64,000 nucleotides of DNA. Origin: Isoperla grammatica (taxonomy: Eukaryota; Arthropoda; Insecta; Plecoptera; Perlodidae). Under the pieces are notes generated by a model. The model saw only the letters and a list, made by a program, of their open reading frames with translations, was not told where the DNA came from and did no database searches. The stretch spans positions 53,315,564-53,379,563 of the forward strand of contig OX246741.1 in the NCBI GenBank assembly GCA_945910005.1, in the 5' to 3' direction. Shown one piece after another: positions 57,444-64,000 of the stretch (the stretch's first letter is position 1; the number at the start of each line of letters is the position of its first letter). Both the position numbers and the translations under genes were made by a program.

Positions 57444-60400
57444 CATGCGTCGAACAAAGATATAGGCTATCCACAAAATAATTAGACATCCTACACGTTG
57501 TCAACAATTTCGAGGTTATGTTTACGTTGCGAACGTGTCACCTGTAGTCCGGTATTGACGTCATCTTTGATTTGCTCTGTAAATCTAATGGGCCTATGAA
57601 ATCCCGAGCATTGCGAGCATGGACTTTGTAACTGCGAGCTAGCTCGACAGACGTCGAAAGAATGCTACAGACCATGCTCGGATCGCTCGGAGACATTTGC
57701 AGAACACACTCTTCATGTTCGGGGAAGAATCTTCTTTTTTCCAGCCGGTTGTCCTTCGAGAGATGGGATTGTGAGGGGAGAAGGAATAACCTGCTACCCT
57801 CACATTTATTCCCAGCGTCTTAGCAACCAACCCCTAAATTTCAGCTCGTTTTCCGGGCACGAGATCCCGGACCTCCAGAGAGGAATCAAGATGAAACAAT
57901 GTTTCGCCCCCAGCGGCTACAACTCTTGCCCCCCCCCCCCCCCCTCAACGGAATGAGTTCGTACGGGCCGGAATATATGTATAGTAGCTACACAAAGGGT
58001 TGGCACCAGAACTTGGATTAAAAACGTTTTCAAATATTAGATTATATTTTAATGTGCGGCGTACTCAAACTAAGTGCGACGTACTCGACCTAAGCATAAG
58101 CAAAGCAATATAAAAACAAATGACAGTCTCACCTCACTGGAAAAACCACGCAAAATTAACGTTTTTAGTAACATTTTGTGAACGCTACACAATATTAAAA
58201 AAGCGACAAATGTCAGGAATGTAAGAACTAAAAACTGGGTTGACACAATTCCAAATATTGTAATCATTACAGTTGCCATTAATTATTATTAATAACGTTC
58301 TCAAAATATAATTAAAAAACGGGTTGACATGTTTTTTTTACAGTGATTACCAGTGAACAGCAGCACAAAGTTAGGAAACGGTCACGTGATATGGAATATT
58401 AGGGGTGGATCTTCATCGGACGGACGAACTAAGGTGACACAAGTTAACTCTGACAGAAAACATATTCATGGGACGTAGCTCGAAGCCTCTTTTTATGGTA
58501 ACAAGGCACTGTTCGTTCGTGTAGTGATATCAGCCCAGTTTACTTATGGGGGAAATATTTCGTTCAAATTCCGCATTATTTCCCCCCTGCCCTTATGAAT
58601 GCAAAGCTGATCAAGTGCTAATTTAAATACATTCTTGCCCAAGCCTGATTTGAGATCATATTTCAGACCAACGCCTAATCGACCACAGCCAGTACGCCGA
58701 TATTAATGAACACATTTATTTACACAATATTTTTGGGGTTTCTTATTGAAGTTGACTATTCAACCACAAGTAAAATTCGCAGGTGGTTTCAATCGACTTG
58801 TCTGCGTCGTGACTGTTCGAGGTGGGTCCCGGGTTCGAACGCCGCTGTATCCCTGTGTCGTGACTGTTCGAGGTGGCTTGTGTCCCGGGTTCGAACGCCG
58901 GACGCCGCTGTATCCCTGTAGGCGAGCGTGCGACCCCGTCTATCCGCTGCCGCATGAAGCCCTGGTAACTCCCGCTCGCGATGCGATGCGATGCGCTCAT
59001 CGATTGCCCGGGTGCGCGCGCAGCTCGCCCTGTGTCGCAGTGCTCTGCAGCTGTGCCCCCCCCCCTACAACGCGCAACAAATCCGACAAGTTGCCGTCAT
59101 TTATTTTAATGGAACGATTTCGAAATTCAACAGTTTATTCTCACGTTTTTTTTTCAATTTCCCGCCAAATAGGGCTGAGCTGAGCTGATGCCGCAACGCA
59201 CCTGCAGTTCCCCCTCCCTCCCCCCCCCCAGGACCCACACCCAGGGTCAGGCAAGCTAGGAGTTCTAGGAATTCGTTCAGGTCGTTCACAGAATCGGGAC
59301 TTGGTACAGAGTATTGATTGTTTCAAACTTGGGCTTATATAACGCAACTTTTGTAAGAAAATATATTTTTATTGTAGCCAATTCTAAAAAAAACATTTAC
59401 AATAACAATAACAATCACAAATAGTAATGTTAATAACAATTGTAATAAGAGTTTTCCCCGGGGATTCTAAATATAAATCTGTAGCTCACGGGATGTCAGA
59501 TTGCGGATGGACACAATACTCATGATCCCACAGAAATTGTATTGAAGTTGAACACACACAGAATAACAGCCATCCTAACTGAATTATCATCATTTGGAGA
59601 AGTGAGAACAAATAAAAACAAGTGTTATAAGGTTTGTCCTGTACTCCCCACTCCCCAGTATTTAATACATTCAAAGAACCACCAGATTCTACACAGAGTT
59701 GAAAGGTTCCGGCTTCGAATCCCACCGGGGGTCAACATTAATTACGATTACTATCACATGATACTATGCACATAGAACCAGCTGGCTAAGCTTAAAACAT
59801 GAGCAATCAATAATGCTAAGCCTGAGCTGAGCACATTGAAATGTTTCTGAAAGAATGGGGCATGAATATCAGCAGGGATGAGAGGAAGCTTTGTCCGAGC
59901 ATAAACTTGTTGGGCAGTGACGTCATTAAATAATAATTGCATTTATAAAGAGCAGTGTTAGCCAGCTTAATATGCACACTGTTATGTGATAATAATTACA
60001 ATATAAAATTCCATTTTAATATAATCACAACAAAAATAATAACATAATATGCAGTGTAACATATATAATATAGTGAATTACCGGTATGCCTTTGTTTAAT
60101 AATCTCAATAACCCAACCAACCAAGCAGGCGGTAACTAATAAATGGTATTTTACGTTTTATAGACCTGTCTTATATTTCAAAAATTTGATGCAAATGTGC
60201 AAATATTATAACAAACTTAGGCTAAAACAATTTTTATTATTACATAATAAAATAGTAATGTGAATAACTGTGTACAAATTATACATACATATTATATTGG
60301 TATTAAAAATATATAACACGACTTGTAACGATATCTAGCTTGAGCATGTATTGAGCAGTGGCGCGGCGTCCCTTCAATGGCTTCGTCTCTCTTCCCTCCA

Positions 60401-60829
60401 ACCCGACGCGGACGGTGGGGTGAAGATTGGCCTAATTACATCCGTCTGGCGATATATCTCGTTAGCGCACTCAACCCCCTGGGGGTCGGCAGGCACAGCA
60501 GGCAAGCAAGGCCAACAACACGACAACAGAACGTCTCACACGTTGCGAAGCCGACTGACAATACCGACAACAAATACTTTACACATTAACCTTTCACATT
60601 TTACTCAATCATCTTGTAACGTTGTGATTATCAGACTTACATGATTGTAGAATGGCTGGGGATTGTTTCTTTAGTCACTGGTTGCGACACTGTTATAAAG
60701 TTTATCACTAGATGGTAACGAGAACAGAATTTATGTTATTATTAAGTAGACCTCTATGGCTTTACCTCAATTAAAATAAACACTAACCCTTTGCAGTATT
60801 TTTAGCAGATGCAGACATGGCTTGTAATA
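57444..60829. other. Gene-poor region
   Basis: Contains 16 C at 57929-57944, a TGACGTCA at 57556 and another at 59918, the small duplication at 58797-58920, poly-C stretches near 59058 and 59220, and a GC-rich island at about 60345-60545 with a 97-codon frame (60351-60644). That frame has no recognised domain. A lone B-box-like GCTTCGAATCCCACC is near 59711. No gene is supported. Confidence 0.45.
58797..58920 (+). repeat. Imperfect tandem duplication with B-box-like words
   Basis: CGTGACTGTTCGAGGTGG, CCCGGGTTCGAACGCC and GCTGTATCCCTGT occur twice in order, about 50 bp apart. GGGTTCGAAC resembles a tRNA B box. Confidence 0.6.
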
Positions 60830-60940
60830 TAGTGAAACTTCTTTATAAAGATGGTACTGTACCTTTACATGTATAAAAACCTTTTGGGACTTGAAAAACA
60901 GTTTTTTATATAGATCATTTGTTATAAAGAGGTTTCACTG
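60830..60940. mobile_element. 111-bp mariner/pogo-type MITE
   Basis: The ends TAGTGAAACTTCTTTATAA and TTATAAAGAGGTTTCACTG are inverted repeats, and TA lies outside both. CAGTGAAACCTCT-type termini with TA duplications are characteristic of pogo/Tc1-like elements. No coding capacity. Confidence 0.7.
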
Positions 60941-63300
60941 TAGTATATGCATAACTTAATACAAGACATTTATTGTAACGGGTATGTAATATGCACTAAG
61001 CCCAAGTAGCCAGTGAAAGATGGACAGAGAAGAGGAAATAATGATGACCAATCCAAAAATGATAACAGAGAATATTAATTTTGATAACAGAAAGACACAT
61101 CAATACTTCTTTTACCCTCGTTTCCAAAAATATAACAAGTTACTGTAAGACGTTATTTTTCTACATATGTATAAAGAAAATACCCAACAGAAAAATAACC
61201 TTTTGCAAATACTGTAACACCCTTTGCCACGTATCAAAGTATGGCCATTGAACAATGTACTTGTAACTGGAGAATTCATATGTGAAACATTTAAAAAAGG
61301 TAGAAAATAAAATACTATACACAAATGTTTAACAATGTCAAAATACACACCCAAAATTTTAAAAAGGTACCACGGTCACTTACTTTGACTTACTGACTTG
61401 CTTTGACACAACACAAATTTAACTACCTATGTTTATGATTTTTAAACTACAAACTGCAAGATACATTTTTTTAAAAATGAATAGGATTTTCAAATTTAAT
61501 TTGTGTCATCTTTTCGTTCCAAGTTCCTGACATGTTTGCACCACGCAACAGCAAAATTAACATCAAACACAAATCAATACCAATAAATTACAGTGAACCC
61601 TCCATATCCCAACTCTAAAAGGAACCATGTCATGAAGAATTTTCTTTCTCCATGTAACTGTTATTAAATAAATATATAAATACTGTACATACAGTACACG
61701 ATACATTTATATTTTAGTGTCTACCCCACTCAGTTACAAAAACAGATATTCAGTATGGTGACCTCATACTTGTAATGTGCTTCATTGCTAAGACTGCTCC
61801 AAAGTCATCATTCACATATAAGCCAGTGGTACCATACTAATTTAAAGCCAATTTCAAAAATTAGAAACACCCAGGACAAACCAGGAATAAAACCGCAATC
61901 GTTCATTCGTTTACGTGTCCAGAACACGATTCTGGACAAGTAGTTTCCTAAAATCTGCCCTTTTTGTGGCTTTGACATTTGCTAAAACTAGATCCTTTAT
62001 TGTGCAGGCCTTCTCTATACGAAGTAGCTATATAGACGTTTGTTACAGAGATGTTTTACTGTCCCGAAACACCAGTAGAGGTGTTTAATTCAAGGTGAAA
62101 TATAATTTTCAATGTCTATCTTTAATGCCAATGATCTATGTTAGTAAACAATACAAAGAAACCACCACCATTAATTATTGATACTTATAGAGTGCCTAGA
62201 AGCATCAATGTTAATGAACATAAACCAAATTCCTTTCTAAAACTACAGTATTTAATAGAGAGCATATATTAGGCTATATTGTCATGATTTCAAAACAAAA
62301 CTTTTTTAAATGTGGTTTTAAATACAAACAGGAAGGACAATTTAGGAAGTATTACGTATATTACTCACAAGAAGTAGTAAGCACACCCTGCCCCCAACTT
62401 GATGTGAAATGGGATAAGGAGCCAATAGGGTACGTAAAACACCAAAACACAACAATGAAACAAATGAATTGAACCGATGGACAAACAAGCTGTCAAAAAA
62501 AAATATGAAGTTCTGAAGGTGGAAAAAACAAACGTTCAGAACGTTTACAAACTTTCAGATAGTTGCTGTTCATTACTGAACATAAATTTTAACTGGCGAG
62601 CAGTTACTATCTTTACAACTAATTGTTTCTCCTCATTATTTGCAAAGATATTACTTTGACCGCTTGTTATTTGTCCACCAGTTCAATTCATTTATTCCAT
62701 TGTTGTAGTTCGGCTGTTACATCAGTTGTGCGTACCCTATATTTTAATGTCATCATTAACTTAACGGTAGTTTAAAACACAAATCTCATTATTAAGGTAC
62801 CACACTTCTTTCACTATTTGTATTTTCAACTACCTGTAACGCACGTTTGAATCGAACTGCCAATATTACGAGACTAAGGCTACTGAAAAGCAGAAAGCGT
62901 GAAAACTGAAGGACTGTTGCAGCCAGCTACCTGATTATAAAGGTTGCCAAAGCTAGTGTATGTCAGAGATAATAGCCGCAGGTCAATATTCAGCGGTTGA
63001 TTTAGCTTAGTTAGTAGCACTGTCCTGAAATCAATCTACTTTTTCCGCTGGTAGTATGAGTTGTTTGCAAGAGAAGTCAGAGGTGACTTGTTCCGCTTAC
63101 TTCGCTTGCAAGCAATTACTTAGCGGCTCATCTTTCTTTTAATCTCGAATAGTGCTTTAGAAGCAAAAGCTCATCAAAACCTGGTAGGAGCGACATCAAG
63201 CAAGATTCCTGTATCTTGTATATATGGTATATTAATATGAAGGAAGAGTCATAATGCAGAAGGTTACCTGTTTACTCACGCATCGAGGGTAAAAATGCTT
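60941..63300. other. AT-rich region, gene-poor
   Basis: No frame over about 80 codons. The 3' part of SINE family B lies at about 61674-61930. Nothing else can be named. Confidence 0.45.
61674..61930 (-). mobile_element. SINE family B, 3' portion
   Basis: AAATAAATATATAAATACTG tail, then GTCTACCCCACTCAGTTACA, AACAGATATTCAGT and GCTCCAAAGTCATCATTCAC match the 42356-42803 copy in order. The tRNA head is lost or unrecognisable. Confidence 0.55.
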
Positions 63301-63305
63301 CCACC

Positions 63306-63796
63306 GATAGAGGTGGCTCAGCAGTAACATACAGGGCCTGGATTCACAGAGGTTTTAAGTCTTTTTTTTCGCCTTATCTCTAAGACCAGCCTAACTTTGA
63401 ACCTTTTGTGAAACCAGGAAAATATCTGAGAACCGACTTTAAAACATATTATTGGAATGTTTATTGTGTCCTTGTTCCAGGAATTAATAACTTCTTCATG
63501 TGACCTGGGTCTGGTTTTACAGGAGTTCCAAAGTTAGGCCTGTCTTAGAGTTAAGACCAGAAAAAGACATAGGACCTCATGTGAATCCGGGCCCAGGACT
63601 CTAACTTAAGAGTTCGCTGTTTCGATTCCAGGCACGGCAATCCTACCGAGCTATTTGCGGTTTTCCCTAGTCATCATAAGATAAATTATTGATTCTGAGT
63701 CATAAGAAAGCCGAAGGACAATCTTTCTCAACTGTTGAAACACCCTAATAGTATGCCTAGTTAGTTAAACATCTGAACATCAGGTAAAACTGAAAT
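63306..63796 (+). mobile_element. SINE family A split by a MITE
   Basis: The A-box half (GATAGAGGTGGCTCAGCAGTAA) stops at 63331. The remaining head (GACTCTAACTTAAGAGTTCG, CTGTTTCGATTCCAGG) and body resume at 63597, with ACACCCTAATAGTATGCCTA and CATCAGGTAAAACTG at the end. The two halves align to one family-A copy if 63332-63596 is removed. Confidence 0.75.
63332..63596. mobile_element. 265-bp foldback MITE inside the SINE head
   Basis: The ends CAGGGCCTGGATTCACA and TGTGAATCCGGGCCCAG are inverted repeats (15 of 17). A second inner pair, CTAAGACCAGCCTAACTTTG and CAAAGTTAGGCCTGTCTTAG, extends the hairpin. No clear target duplication is visible. It splits the SINE between its A and B boxes. Confidence 0.75.
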
Positions 63797-64000
63797 GAAA
63801 CCTACAACAGGGATTCTTACAAAGAATAAATAATTCTTCCTTCCCTGTTGTGGCATTGATTCCACTACAGGATCTAGGCATCCACATACCACAATATGTA
63901 AGTTATTATATTACAGGACACAATCATGAGACAATTTGATATGGACACAGTATTCTGGTTAAACTAGTGGAAGACCTGATATCCTTGCGGCAATCATACG

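Overview
This is eukaryotic, repeat-dominated DNA from an animal, most likely a marine invertebrate. It has no bacterial-style operons. It holds tRNA-derived SINEs, many miniature inverted-repeat transposons (MITEs), an hAT transposon and about 18-19 kb of tandem arrays (my estimate, close to 30% of the window). Frequent TAGGCCTA words and the SINE types would suit an echinoderm, hemichordate or similar deuterostome, but this is a weak guess. No complete, recognisable host protein gene is present. Coordinates of repeats are hand-read and may be off by a few bases at diffuse edges. || Layout. 1-6.3 kb: gene-poor DNA with one SINE and one MITE. 6.3-16.0 kb: a 106-bp satellite of 92 near-identical units, each built around a TGACGTCA (CRE-type) palindrome. 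16.0-25 kb: gene-poor DNA with a foldback element (sister copy at 47 kb), GA and poly-G/C tracts, and a probable non-LTR retrotransposon 3' end. 25.1-27.3 kb: a 13-14 bp array followed by a 33-bp GC-rich minisatellite. 27.4-32 kb: MITEs, a SINE with a nested MITE, and a short region that reads as two homologous coding exons (31087-31372). 33.4-34.8 kb: two arrays that both combine a YY1-like site with TGACGTCA. 37.6-41.3 kb: three consecutive arrays of 78, 31 and 72 bp, the last two sharing ancestry. 42-47.3 kb: SINEs, a MITE whose inside is nine tandem 107-bp units, a coding-like strip interrupted by MITEs, a TTAA-flanked (piggyBac-type) MITE and the second foldback copy. 47.7-51.7 kb: a 3.95-kb element with about 720-bp inverted arms that carries a candidate two-exon acidic microprotein. 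53.6-54.3 kb: a 660-bp AAAAAG tract. 55.35-55.55 kb: assembly gap. 55.75-57.44 kb: a truncated, frameshifted Tip100/Zaphod-like hAT transposon with a perfect 8-bp target duplication. 57.4-64 kb: AT-rich, gene-poor DNA with a TA-flanked MITE and a SINE split by another MITE. || How it works together: it looks like a sink for mobile elements and tandem expansions. The clearest proteins are transposase relics. The observations most worth follow-up are the repeated-exon candidate at 31.1-31.4 kb, the microprotein and its long-TIR carrier at 47.7-51.7 kb, the MITE that became a 107-bp array at 44.8 kb, and the recurrence of TGACGTCA in unrelated arrays.
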